Source: Akkermansiaceae bacterium (lineage in GTDB: Bacteria > Verrucomicrobiota > Verrucomicrobiia > Verrucomicrobiales > Akkermansiaceae). Taken from it: a DNA stretch of 52,668 bases. Under the pieces are notes generated by a model, which saw nothing but the letters and a program-made list of their open reading frames with translations, made no database searches and was not told the DNA's origin. The position numbers and the translations under genes are program-made. Numbering within the stretch: the stretch's first letter is position 1; each line of letters starts with the position of its first letter. Shown piece by piece: positions 1 through 9,345 of this stretch. The stretch covers positions 1-52,668 of the forward strand of contig CAIKHZ010000129.1 of NCBI GenBank assembly GCA_903827375.1, written 5' to 3'.

Positions 1-1
1 C

Positions 2-1168
2 CCTGCCGGACTGAGTGTGGCCATCACTTACGATGGTTCTGCCACGGCACCGAGTGCCGCAGGAAGTTATGCGATCAGTGCAAGTGTGAGCGATCCAAAT
101 TACACCGGCAGCGCCAGCGGCACACTTGTGATCGGCAAAGGTGCCGCCACCATCGGACTAACTGGCCTCGCCCCGACGTATGATACTTTGCCGAAGGCCG
201 TCACCGCCACCACCACCCCTGCCGGACTGAGTGTGGCCATCACTTACGATGGTTCCGCCACGGCACCGAGTGCCGCAGGAAGTTATGCGATCAGTGCAAG
301 TGTGAGCGATCCAAACTACACCGGCAGCGCCAACGGCACACTTGTGATTGGCAAAGGTGCCGCCACCATCGGACTAACTGGCCTCGCCCCGACGTTTGAT
401 ACATTGCCGAAGGCCGTCACCGCCACCACCACCCCTGCCGGGCTGGGTGTTGCCATCACTTACGATGGTTCCGCCACGGCACCGAGTGCAGCAGGAAGTT
501 ATGCGATCAGTGCAAGTGTGAGCGATCCAAATTACACCGGCAGCGCCAGCGGCACACTTGTGATTGGCAAAGGTGCCGCCACCATCGGACTAACTGGCCT
601 CGCCCCGACGTATGATACTTTGCCGAAGGCCGTCACCGCCACCACCACTCCCGCCGGGCTGGGTGTTGCCATCACTTACGATGGTTCCGCCACGGCACCG
701 AGTGCAGCAGGAAGTTATGCGATCAGTGCAAGTGTGAGCGATCCAAATTACACCGGCAGCACCAGCGGCACACTTGTGATCGGCCCGGCCACCAGCTTTA
801 CCACATGGCGAGACGCGCATTTCACCACCGCTGAGCAAAGCGCGGGGCTGGCCGACGATACCGCCGATCCCGACGGAGACGGTCTGACAAATTTTGCCGA
901 GTACGCACTTGGTACCGATCCGCACCAATTTACTCCGCCGCTCGTCCCCTCCCTCGATTCAAATGGCCTTTCAATCACTTTCACCCGTCCTGCCGGTTTG
1001 TCAGACGTGATCTATACTGCAGAATCCTCCGACGGCCTCGGAGCTTGGTCGCCGGTGCCACTTGAAGTGCTGGCAACCGGGGCCATCGAAACCGTGCGGG
1101 CCTGCGACCCCCTTGCCACGGGCGATCCCTCACGCCGCTTCCTGCGTTTGCTCTTCGAGCGGAAATAG
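2..1168 (+). CDS. C-terminal part of a large exported repeat protein (MBG/YDG-like repeats), 5' end outside window
   Basis: The reading frame is open from the left window edge, so the true start is upstream; the internal GTG at 17 is only a repeat codon. The visible protein has four copies of a 72-residue unit with the core VAITYDGSATAPSAAGSYAI and a conserved SDPNYTGS segment, resembling the MBG/YDG beta-sandwich repeats of large bacterial surface proteins. A non-repeated C-terminal module follows: W-x-x-x-H, then DPDGDGLTNFAEYALG (acidic, possibly Ca2+-binding), then a beta-rich end. This tail resembles that of the exported protein at 4556-6478. Likely a secreted or surface adhesin-like protein. 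The family call rests on motif recall. Signal peptide and total length cannot be judged. Confidence 0.75.
   Translation, partial: PAGLSVAITYDGSATAPSAAGSYAISASVSDPNYTGSASGTLVIGKGAATIGLTGLAPTYDTLPKAVTATTTPAGLSVAITYDGSATAPSAAGSYAISASVSDPNYTGSANGTLVIGKGAATIGLTGLAPTFDTLPKAVTATTTPAGLGVAITYDGSATAPSAAGSYAISASVSDPNYTGSASGTLVIGKGAATIGLTGLAPTYDTLPKAVTATTTPAGLGVAITYDGSATAPSAAGSYAISASVSDPNYTGSTSGTLVIGPATSFTTWRDAHFTTAEQSAGLADDTADPDGDGLTNFAEYALGTDPHQFTPPLVPSLDSNGLSITFTRPAGLSDVIYTAESSDGLGAWSPVPLEVLATGAIETVRACDPLATGDPSRRFLRLLFERK
17..784 (+). repeat. Near-identical 216-bp tandem repeats inside the surface-protein gene
   Basis: The unit recurs at 17, 233, 449 and 665, an exact 216-bp (72-codon) period. Only scattered substitutions separate copies (for example AGTGTG versus GGTGTT before the VAITY codons, TATGAT versus TTTGAT). 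The fourth copy ends after the codons for GTLVIG and runs into unique sequence. More copies probably lie to the left. Such high DNA identity suggests recent duplication or ongoing homogenisation. Confidence 0.95.
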
Positions 1169-1324
1169 CCTTGATCGATCCATACAAGTCCCGATAGGAG
1201 GCACCCACTTCCCGAGCCATGAATCGCCGGTACAATTTCACGGACTTCCAGGTTCACAGTGCGCCGCCACAGCAGATTTCAGTGGACTTGCGAGAGGTAT
1301 TCTTTACGATATGCTGAGAATCAA

Positions 1325-2914
1325 ATGACAAACTCAATTCTTCATTTCGTGTTAGTAGCAGCAATGGCTGCATCGGCCTCCGCAGCGGAGTCGGCCGCCC
1401 CCGTGTTGCAGGCCGGATCGTTCCAGCATTTCGTGGCACAATTCAACAAGGAAGACGCGGAACTCCACAGCAATTTCTATCCGAATAAGGTGGCTTGGGA
1501 GTTTCTCTCTGACAACATTCCGCTGTTGGATTGCCCCGATGAGGACATTCAACGCACCTACTATTTCCGCTGGTGGACGTATCGGAAGCATATCAAGCAA
1601 ACGCCTGCCGGTTTCATTGTGGACGAATTTCTGCCGCAAGTCGGCTGGGCCGGCAAATACAATTCGATCAGTTGTGCGGCTGGGCATCACTTCTACGAGG
1701 GCCGTTGGCTGCGCGACCCGCGGGTTCTCGATGACTATGCCCGCTTTTGGTTCGGTGGTGGCGGCGAGCCGCGCCGTTATAGCTTTTGGGCGGCGGATGC
1801 GTTGTGGGCGCGTTATTGCGTGACCGGTGACGCGAAGATCCCGTTGGCATTGTTGCCGGATTTGATTGGCAATTATGAGACATGGGAGAAGCAACATCGG
1901 GATTCAAATGGTCTGTATTGGCAGAGCGACGACCGCGACGGCGGTGAAGTGTCCATCGGTGGCAGCGGCTATCGCGCCACCATCAACAGTTATCAGTTCG
2001 GGGATGCTCGGGCCATCGCCAATATCGCTGAATTGGCGGGACGACCAGACGTCGCACGCGGGTTCCGCGACAAGGCTGCTGCAATCAAACAGCTGGTGCA
2101 GGACCGCTTATGGGACAAAAAAGCGGAATTTTTCAAAGTCCTGCCGCGCGGTGACAACACCCGATTGGCCGATGTGCGCGAGCAACATGGTTACACGCCA
2201 TGGTACTTCAACTTGGCTGACCCGACCTATTCCGTCGCCTGGAAGCAGATCATGGATCCCAAGGGTTTTTTCGCGCCCTTCGGCCCGACCACCGCCGAGC
2301 AACGCCATCCGAAATTTGAGATATCTTATACCGGTCATGAATGCCAGTGGAACGGGCCTAGCTGGCCTTATGCCACTTCAGTCACACTAACAGGTTTGGC
2401 AAATTTGCTCAACGGTCCACCCCAAGCCGTGATTGGTGCAAAGGAGTATTTCGAATTGCTAAAGATCTATAGCAACTCCCAAAAACTCAAACTGGATGAT
2501 GGCCGGGTTGTGCCGTGGATCGATGAAAACCTCAACCCCTCCACCGGTGATTGGATTTCCCGGACGCGGCTCAAGGCGTGGAAGGACGGTACCTGGGACG
2601 CAGGCAAGGGCGGCGTTGAGCGCGGCAAGGACTATAACCATTCGACCTACTGCGACCTGGTCATCAGCGGGCTCATCGGCCTGCGTCCGCGGGCTGACAA
2701 CAACGTCGAAGTTCATCCGTTGGTGCCGCCGAGCTGGGCTTGGTTCTGCCTCGAACGCATCCCTTATCACGGGCATTTGCTGACGATTATCTGGGACCAA
2801 ACCGGCCTGCATTACGGCCATGGGCAGGGCCTGCGGGTGCTCGCCGAAGGCCACCAGATCGCCGTCTCCACCTCCATCGGCCAAGTGACCGGGTCCTTGC
2901 CAACGCGGGATTAG
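1325..2914 (+). CDS. Predicted exported glycoside hydrolase (MGH1/GH63-like alpha-barrel)
   Basis: About 529 residues. I chose the ATG at 1325 because it gives a signal peptide (MTNSILHFVLVAAMAASASA followed by AESAA); the frame is open further upstream to 1259 without a sensible N-terminus. The body is rich in aromatic and acidic residues typical of an (alpha/alpha)6-barrel glycosidase, with segments such as RYSFWAADALWARY, NGLYWQSDDRDGGE, GYTPWYFNLADPTY and the hallmark WNGPSWPYATS. The C-terminus (NNVEVHPLVPPSW) resembles the beta domain that closes this type of barrel. Family knowledge suggests hydrolysis of a plant- or host-derived glycan outside the cytoplasm; the substrate cannot be read. 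It stands alone, convergent with the radical SAM gene 20 bp downstream. Confidence 0.72.
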   Translation: MTNSILHFVLVAAMAASASAAESAAPVLQAGSFQHFVAQFNKEDAELHSNFYPNKVAWEFLSDNIPLLDCPDEDIQRTYYFRWWTYRKHIKQTPAGFIVDEFLPQVGWAGKYNSISCAAGHHFYEGRWLRDPRVLDDYARFWFGGGGEPRRYSFWAADALWARYCVTGDAKIPLALLPDLIGNYETWEKQHRDSNGLYWQSDDRDGGEVSIGGSGYRATINSYQFGDARAIANIAELAGRPDVARGFRDKAAAIKQLVQDRLWDKKAEFFKVLPRGDNTRLADVREQHGYTPWYFNLADPTYSVAWKQIMDPKGFFAPFGPTTAEQRHPKFEISYTGHECQWNGPSWPYATSVTLTGLANLLNGPPQAVIGAKEYFELLKIYSNSQKLKLDDGRVVPWIDENLNPSTGDWISRTRLKAWKDGTWDAGKGGVERGKDYNHSTYCDLVISGLIGLRPRADNNVEVHPLVPPSWAWFCLERIPYHGHLLTIIWDQTGLHYGHGQGLRVLAEGHQIAVSTSIGQVTGSLPTRD

Positions 2915-2934
2915 GGCGGGCGGATATCATTTCG

Positions 2935-4467
2935 TTAGCGTGGTAGCGAGGCAGCGCCTTGATGCCGTTGCTGGCGGCGGTTAGTGGCGGAATGCGAGTT
3001 GTCACGGGGGGCCGCCGCGCCCGGCGAGAGACAGGCTGGGCGGCCGCGACCGCCCCCAGCTAGATGGTCGGCAGTTAGAGCAGCCTCCAATATGGCAGGG
3101 TCCACGCCGGCCTCGCGCAGGTGCAGAAACAATTGCCCGGCAAGGTTAGCTGGGGAAATTCCTTGGTTTTTGCCTATCCAGGCGTGCAGCTGTTGGGAGA
3201 AGTCCCAAAGATTCCAGAATGGCGAGGCGCGAGGCGTCAGATCTAACAAGATCGGCAAAGTCTGCGAGAAGCGCCCGCTGTTGCCGAGCGCATCCCAGTG
3301 GCGGGCGAACCGCTTCACTTGTTGCAGAGTGGCAAAGTCAAGGTCCCGGTTAGCTAGCAATTCATAGGGTGCCAACGGGGAATAGACCATCGCAAATGGC
3401 AAGTCGTGGCGGACGATGGGCGTGCCGCGCAGGCGTTTGAGGATGCCGAGTTGTATTTCCTGCGGGCCGAGGTGCCACAATCGATCGAAGCCGTCGGCAA
3501 GACTCGCGAGGCTTTCTCCCGGCAACCCGGCGATGAGATCGGCATGGACATGCACACCGGAATGCTGCTTGAGGAAGCGCAGATTGTCTTCCAGTCGTGC
3601 GATGTTTTGACGGCGGCTGATATTGCTGGATACTTCTTCGTTGAACGATTGAATGCCCACTTCAAACTGGAGCGCGCCGGGGGGGAATTTGGCAATCAAG
3701 CCGCGCAACGATTCCGGGAAGCGGTCTGGGATCATTTCAAAATGCAGAAACACGCCCGGTTGCCAGCGCTCTAGGAAAAACTTCAGAATCGTGGCGCTTA
3801 CCCGCACGTCGAGGTTGAACGTCCGGTCGAGAAACTTGAACTGTCGGGCCCCGCGAGCCAGCAAGCGCTCCATCTCTAGCAAAAACTCAGCCAGTGGAAA
3901 CGCCCGCACCGGCAGATCCACCGATGACAAACAGAATTCGCAGGAAAACGGACAGCCCCGCGACGCCTCCACATACAACACCCGCTTCGCAATGTCCTCA
4001 TCCTGGTAAAACGGATAGGGCGACGCCAGTTTTGCTAGATCAGGCAAAGCCGCAGCCAATACCTTGGGCGGGGTGGTGCCCGCCAGCAGGCTGCGGCAAA
4101 GATCTGCGAATGCCAAGTCCGCCTCGCCGGTGATCACATGGTCCGCCAGCCTGACGATCTCCTGACTGACTGTATCATAACTCACCTCCGGGCCGCCGAG
4201 CACCACTTTGACCTCCGGAGCGATCTGTTTGAGCAGACCTACCACTTCGGTGCTAAGCACCACGTTCCAGATATAGACACCCAGACCGATGATCTTGGGC
4301 TTCGCAGCCAGCAACTCCTCTGCGATATCCGCCGCTCGCTGCTTGATGTCAAATTCGAGAATCGTGCTTCGCTCCTGCAATTCGCCCAAATTGGCATGCA
4401 GGCAGCGCAGCCCGAAGGCCGTGTGAATGTAGCGGGCGTTGAGCGTGGCTAGCAGAATATCTGACAT
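2935..4467 (-). CDS. B12-binding radical SAM protein (DUF4080-type)
   Basis: 510 residues. Residues about 1-140 look like a cobalamin-binding Rossmann domain (NARYIHTAFGLRCL near the start, IGLGVYIWN, VVLGGPEVSYD, HVITGEADLAF). The radical SAM cluster motif C-x3-C-x2-C is C172/C176/C179 in RGCPFSCEFC. Conserved radical SAM segments follow (FKFLDRTFN, LQFEVGIQSF, HADLIAGLPGE). The region after about residue 400 (LDFATLQQVKRFARHWDALGNSGRF) matches the DUF4080 C-terminus as I recall it. It should bind a [4Fe-4S] cluster, SAM and cobalamin; the substrate is unknown. The last ~40 residues are low-complexity Gly/Arg/Pro-rich and may be a lineage-specific tail. Confidence 0.85.
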   Translation of the reverse strand: MSDILLATLNARYIHTAFGLRCLHANLGELQERSTILEFDIKQRAADIAEELLAAKPKIIGLGVYIWNVVLSTEVVGLLKQIAPEVKVVLGGPEVSYDTVSQEIVRLADHVITGEADLAFADLCRSLLAGTTPPKVLAAALPDLAKLASPYPFYQDEDIAKRVLYVEASRGCPFSCEFCLSSVDLPVRAFPLAEFLLEMERLLARGARQFKFLDRTFNLDVRVSATILKFFLERWQPGVFLHFEMIPDRFPESLRGLIAKFPPGALQFEVGIQSFNEEVSSNISRRQNIARLEDNLRFLKQHSGVHVHADLIAGLPGESLASLADGFDRLWHLGPQEIQLGILKRLRGTPIVRHDLPFAMVYSPLAPYELLANRDLDFATLQQVKRFARHWDALGNSGRFSQTLPILLDLTPRASPFWNLWDFSQQLHAWIGKNQGISPANLAGQLFLHLREAGVDPAILEAALTADHLAGGGRGRPACLSPGAAAPRDNSHSATNRRQQRHQGAASLPR

Positions 4468-4555
4468 CGGGGAGGGCGCGGAAACTTGGTCGGACGGAGA
4501 CTACACTGCCGCAGCTCACTTGTCTATCCGCGGCAAGCACCCCCAGACCTGCGCC

Positions 4556-6478
4556 TCAGGGACCTAGGTTTACCTCCAGCCGGACGAAGACCTGCGGGGT
4601 GCCGGATGGCAACGTAAATTCGACAGAATCGCCGTTGTCCTTGACGCCCTCAGTGGCAGACAACCAGTGGACGAGGTCGGTGGATGTCGCAACGGAGTAT
4701 GAGGCGACGGCTGTTGGGTCGTGCGGCCAACGGATTTTGCCATTCGCCACCGATGACTGCGGTGTGAATTCGCGACCTGCTTCGCCCATGAAATATTCAA
4801 TTCCGTTAGCAACGCCGTCTTTGTCGGCATCGGCATCGGCGGCCTGATGGTTGGCATGGGTGGCGGCCCACCCGGCATAGCCCGAGATGTTGGCCAAACT
4901 GAAGGCTGTGGTATCGAAGGGCACATCAGGCGCAATTGAGTTGTTGTGTTGGTCGCCGCTGCCGTCTTCGGTGAGCCAGTTGGTCGGCGTGGCAATTAAT
5001 GTCAGATAGGCGGCGAAATCCGTCTGATCATTGCGCGGGCCGACGTAGGCGGCGACGTCGGCATGATTCGGCAAATAGACGATATGCCGGGCATTGAGGC
5101 CGGTGCCGGTGATTGGATCGGTGCCCTGGGATGCGATGACGGCGATGAATCCGGTGGGCACGGTGGCGGTTCCCTGATAGGCATAGACGGTTTCGCCATC
5201 GCCACTCAGATTGAAACTACCGGTAGCGGTGAGGGTTCCCAAGCTGGCGCTTCGGCTGGTGTTGGTGAGGTTGTTGAAGGCGATGACCGTGCCGGCTGGC
5301 ACCCCTCCGACGGGAACCGCCCAAGTGATGACGCCCTCGCCATCGGCAAACGCCCCGCCTTGGCCGATGCTGAGGCCGTTCCATCCCCTGTCGGTTATGA
5401 AAATCATGTCGGAGGCGGCCAGAGGCATCAGAGCGACAATCGCAAGGTCATCATTGCCATCGGCATTGAATCCGACAAATGCAACAGCTCCTGGAGCCAG
5501 TGCTGGAGGGGTGTCGCCATCGTCGGTGACGCAGATGATGAATGAGGAGCTGGTGAAGCTAGGCGCTGATGCTGCTAGGTCGAATGTTTGCGTGCCATCT
5601 GCCAGCAAGTCATTGACTGCAGTGATCGGGAAAGAGGCGGAGTTGGAACCGGCGTTGATGGTCACGGTAGCGGGCACGCTAACCTCGGTTAGATCGCCAG
5701 ATATCAAGGTGACCAGCAGATCAGAGGCCAAGACGGTGGGAATCGTCACCGTGCCGATGGAGGCCGTACCGATGGTGTTTTCGGCGAAGCTGGAGGGCGT
5801 GGCACTGAGTGTGAGCGAAGGCAAGTTGGAGGCGGCAAGAGTGCCACCCACGGCCAGTCCAAATTGCCCGGCAGCTGCCGATGAAAACCCCCATGTCCCG
5901 GTCTTGGTTTGGCCGCTAGCATAATATCGGAGCGTCACGGTAGTGGAATCCGGCACGTTCTGCAAGGCGGCGATGGACGCCAGATCGATCTGCGGCATCG
6001 CCCCGGGTGCAGTCATGATGAACGGGTTGGCAAGTAACGCAAATGTGTTGCCATCCAAGCTGTAGGCAAACTGCCCAGTCACGCCGGGTGCGACACAGAA
6101 GCTGGCGGTTCCGTTGAAATTGGCGTCGAGGGTGGATATAGACAAGTTGCAGCCTGCGGCGGCGGACAAGCTTATCTGAAAGAAGTCGGTGTTGGCCGTT
6201 GAGATTGCGTCGTCCTTGAAGCCGCTGGAGCGGAATGAATGGTTCGCCCCACTGGCCGTCGCAGAGCTGCCTCGTGTCACGGTGTTGGCGCTGTCGAGCT
6301 TCTCATCAAACAGCTCGGCGCTGGATGTGGCGGCAGCCGTGTTTTCGTCGGTGAAATCCCAAGCGGCGATCTGCGCCGCAGCTTGCAGCACCAGCGCAAC
6401 CCACAGGCCGACCGTGCAAAATGCGTGCTTGCTGAGAAAACGCAATGGCAGGATGCAAATGATATGTGACAGTTTCAT
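4556..6478 (-). CDS. Exported surface protein with Calx-beta domain and calcium-binding-like C-terminal module
   Basis: About 640 residues from the ATG at 6478. That start gives a signal sequence (MKLSHIICILPLRFLSKHAF then a hydrophobic run ending VLQAAAQ); the frame stays open to 6550. Residues about 30-220 form a Ser/Thr/Ala-rich beta domain. A Calx-beta-like domain follows (LTLSATPSSFAEN … VSVPATVTINAGSNSASF … DLLADGTQTFDLAAS … CVTDDGD). A further beta domain starts GAVAFVGFNADGNDD and contains ITDRGWNG. The C-terminal module has W-x-x-x-H, DADADKDGVANGIEYFMG and a final beta segment, the same layout as the first protein of the window. Probably secreted or surface-exposed; no enzyme motif is visible. 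It is divergent from the Roco gene across a 260-bp gap in which I saw no confident promoter. Confidence 0.75.
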   Translation of the reverse strand: MKLSHIICILPLRFLSKHAFCTVGLWVALVLQAAAQIAAWDFTDENTAAATSSAELFDEKLDSANTVTRGSSATASGANHSFRSSGFKDDAISTANTDFFQISLSAAAGCNLSISTLDANFNGTASFCVAPGVTGQFAYSLDGNTFALLANPFIMTAPGAMPQIDLASIAALQNVPDSTTVTLRYYASGQTKTGTWGFSSAAAGQFGLAVGGTLAASNLPSLTLSATPSSFAENTIGTASIGTVTIPTVLASDLLVTLISGDLTEVSVPATVTINAGSNSASFPITAVNDLLADGTQTFDLAASAPSFTSSSFIICVTDDGDTPPALAPGAVAFVGFNADGNDDLAIVALMPLAASDMIFITDRGWNGLSIGQGGAFADGEGVITWAVPVGGVPAGTVIAFNNLTNTSRSASLGTLTATGSFNLSGDGETVYAYQGTATVPTGFIAVIASQGTDPITGTGLNARHIVYLPNHADVAAYVGPRNDQTDFAAYLTLIATPTNWLTEDGSGDQHNNSIAPDVPFDTTAFSLANISGYAGWAATHANHQAADADADKDGVANGIEYFMGEAGREFTPQSSVANGKIRWPHDPTAVASYSVATSTDLVHWLSATEGVKDNGDSVEFTLPSGTPQVFVRLEVNLGP

Positions 6479-6738
6479 GATGTTTGTTAGGTTCGGGTGT
6501 GGGTGAAAACCCTGCCACAATGGGCATTTCGAATTGGACAAGCTAGCCAAGAGTTATGTGGCGGTGCTCCCTGCTTGCGCTTATTGGAAAATAATTTGCC
6601 CGCCTGGTTTCGGATTCCTTTAAATAGATGAAGCAAACCGCGATTGTTTCGTTCATGGGGCCATCATTGGCCAAGGAAATTGCATCGCGTTAGTCGGAGT
6701 CCCTTGCAATTTGCTACGGTTTGGCCATCCTCCCGGCC

Positions 6739-9102
6739 ATGCCTGACTCTGAGATGACCGCAGCGGAGCAAAAGGCCCACGACGAGGCGCTCAAACGCAT
6801 CGCCGAGTGCCTGCGCCGCCGCGCTTCGGTGCTCGACTTGAGCCGCCTAGGCCTGTCATGCTTGCCGGGCAAAATGGGTCAACTTCCCAAGCTCAGCGAA
6901 CTCAACCTTGCACACAACCGCCTTCGCACCTTGCCACCAGAGGTCTGCCAGCTCGAGAACCTCAGTCGGCTGGACATCTCCAACAACCAGCTCGCTGCCC
7001 TCCCACCCGAACTTGGCCAACTCGCCAGCCTGACCCTGCTGTACCTTGCCAATAACCCGCTCGAAGCGCTGCCGCCCGAACTCGGCCAACTCAGCAAGCT
7101 GACCCGCCTGGATGTTTCCGATAATCCGCTCACGGCATTGCCGCCCGAACTCGGCCAACTCACCAACCTCACCCGCCTCGACGTCTCCAACAACCACCTC
7201 GGAACCCTGCCACCGGAGCTCGGCGGGCTCACCAGCCTGACCCGGCTCTATCTGTCTGGAAATCATCTTGCCGCCCTGCCGCCGGAACTCGGCAGCCTCG
7301 CCAATTTGACCCGGCTTTATCTATCCAGCAATCAGCTCGCCAGCCTGCCGCCCGAACTCGGCCACCTGTCCAAGCTCACGGTGCTCGACGTTTCCATCAA
7401 TCAGCTCGGCAATCTGCCGTCGGAGCTCGGCCAATTGCTCAACCTAACCGAGTTGAACCTTGATAACAACCTTTTGCGCAGCCTGCCGCCAGAGCTCGGT
7501 CAGCTCGCCAAGCTCACGGTGTTGCGGCTCATATCCAACCGTCTGGCTTCCTTGCCGGAGCCGTTGGCGGCCTTGGAGATGTTGGAGAGATTATTTCTGC
7601 ACGACAACCCAGCCTTGCAGCTCTCCCCCTCGGTGCTAGGACCCGATCCGCGCCAGCTGCCGCCGCCACGAGTGGCTGCCCCAAAAGGGATTTTGGATTT
7701 CTATTTGGCGCGGCAGGGCGGGCGGACTCGCCCGTTGAACGAAGTGAAGTTGCTGTTGCTGGGCGGCTGTGGTGTGGGCAAAACCAGCCTTGTGAACGCC
7801 TTGCGGGATCTGCCATTCCGCGAACGTGAGGAGAGCACGACGGGCATTGCGTTGAGCGATTTGACGATAGACGCGGGCGATGGCCAAGGGGTTATCGCCC
7901 ATGTCTGGGACTGTTCCGGCCACCCTGTCAGCCACCGGCTCCACCCTGTGTTTTTCAGTCAACGCAATTTGTATCTGGTGGTGCTCAGCGGCCGCGACCA
8001 CCGCGAACGCGAGGAGGCGAGCTACTGGCTCAAGCTCATAGAGACGGCGGCTTGTGACGAGCAGGGGTTGGTGCCACCGGTGATTGTGGTATTGAACCAA
8101 TGGAACGTGCCCGGTTGCCGCCCAGAGTTAGATCGCGGCTTGCTGCGGGAGCGTTTTCCTTTCATCCGCGGATTCGTCGAAATGGACTGCAAGGCGAAAA
8201 AGGGGGTTTCGGCGCTCAAAGCCGCACTTTTCCGAGAATTGGAGCGCATGCCGTGGGTGAGCGAACCGTTCCCTGAGGAGTGGGATGCCGTGCGTCAGGC
8301 ACTCGCCGCAAACGCCGGGCATCCACCGCTTCTCACCTACACCGAGTACTGCGACGTGTGCTGCGAACAGGGCGTCAAGGACGAGGGCCAGCAGGGCTAC
8401 CTCGCTGAAATCCTTCACCACCTAGGTGCCGTACTCAACGAGTCCAACGATCCCCGCCAGCACGATGCCTCTCTGTTCTTGCCCCACTGGCTCATCAAGC
8501 AGGTTTATGCTTTGCTGCACCGTGCCGAAAAACTCGCCGGAGTCCTCCGCCAGAGCGACGTGGAGAGGGTTCTGCAAGCGGAACCCGCACAGGCATCCCG
8601 CGCCTATCTGATGCTTTGGCTCCAGCGACGATCCCTCGCTTTCCCCGCCCAAACCCCCACCGGCAACGTCTGGTTGGTGCCCCCGGCCTTGCCAGATGCC
8701 GCGCCCGCTGGCCTCGACGCCTTTGGCGAGGCTGCCGAGGCCGTCCGCCTGCGCTACACCTATCCGTCACCCCAGGATCGTCTGCTGGCCCTCTTCAGCG
8801 CACGCCGCTACGCGTTTATAGAGGACCTGAATGAACGGAAGCAACTGTGGCGCAGCGGAGTGATGATTGCCCGCAAGGGTGCCCGGGTCCTCATCCGCAG
8901 CGTCCCGCAGAACCGCCAACTCACGCTCACCGTCATCGGCCCCACCAAACTCCGCCGACAGCTCGCCGACCTGTGCCAAGATGAAATGCGCGACATGCAC
9001 GCGGAGATTCCCGGCCCCGAGCCCCTCGGGGAAATCCTGCTGCGCGGCGAGTGGCTCGGCCTCACTCGCCGCGTCCACGTGCCTGAGCCCCAGGATCCCT
9101 GA
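6739..9102 (+). CDS. Roco-family protein: leucine-rich repeats, Roc GTPase and COR-like domain
   Basis: About 787 residues from the ATG at 6739; a TTG at 6721 would add six residues and is less likely. Residues about 30-290 hold about eleven 23-residue LRRs with the consensus LPPELGQLxxLTxLxLSxNxL. A Roc GTPase follows: P-loop GGCGVGKTS (about 342-350), a switch-I Thr in ESTTGIAL, G3 motif DCSG (about 391-394). The G4 position reads NQWN (about 453-456) instead of the usual NKxD. The C-terminal third (TYTEYCDVCCEQGV … LAEILHHLGAVL … LFLPHWLIKQVY) fits a COR dimerisation domain. Bacterial Roco proteins are cytosolic GTPases of mostly unknown function. The adjacent recF does not reveal its role. 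Confidence 0.88.
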   Translation: MPDSEMTAAEQKAHDEALKRIAECLRRRASVLDLSRLGLSCLPGKMGQLPKLSELNLAHNRLRTLPPEVCQLENLSRLDISNNQLAALPPELGQLASLTLLYLANNPLEALPPELGQLSKLTRLDVSDNPLTALPPELGQLTNLTRLDVSNNHLGTLPPELGGLTSLTRLYLSGNHLAALPPELGSLANLTRLYLSSNQLASLPPELGHLSKLTVLDVSINQLGNLPSELGQLLNLTELNLDNNLLRSLPPELGQLAKLTVLRLISNRLASLPEPLAALEMLERLFLHDNPALQLSPSVLGPDPRQLPPPRVAAPKGILDFYLARQGGRTRPLNEVKLLLLGGCGVGKTSLVNALRDLPFREREESTTGIALSDLTIDAGDGQGVIAHVWDCSGHPVSHRLHPVFFSQRNLYLVVLSGRDHREREEASYWLKLIETAACDEQGLVPPVIVVLNQWNVPGCRPELDRGLLRERFPFIRGFVEMDCKAKKGVSALKAALFRELERMPWVSEPFPEEWDAVRQALAANAGHPPLLTYTEYCDVCCEQGVKDEGQQGYLAEILHHLGAVLNESNDPRQHDASLFLPHWLIKQVYALLHRAEKLAGVLRQSDVERVLQAEPAQASRAYLMLWLQRRSLAFPAQTPTGNVWLVPPALPDAAPAGLDAFGEAAEAVRLRYTYPSPQDRLLALFSARRYAFIEDLNERKQLWRSGVMIARKGARVLIRSVPQNRQLTLTVIGPTKLRRQLADLCQDEMRDMHAEIPGPEPLGEILLRGEWLGLTRRVHVPEPQDP

Positions 9103-9345
9103 TCTCCACCACCGCCAGATCCTCAGAACCCACCGTTCGAACTCGCTTTTGACAACAAACCGAGTACGTCGAATTCCCTAACTGTCGATTGTGGGCGGAT
9201 GAGTGACAACTCTAACAAATGTTACCATGCGAGGACTGACCCCATCGTCTGATGCAGGGCACCGTCCCGTGACACCCATCGCATTTGCGAGCGACTGGCG
9301 GATCTCCGCTTCCCATGGCCTGGGTTTCACGCTACGGCTTGCGGC

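Noticed and set aside
17-784. Possible CRISPR or satellite array
   Set aside because: The 216-bp period is in frame and encodes protein repeats.
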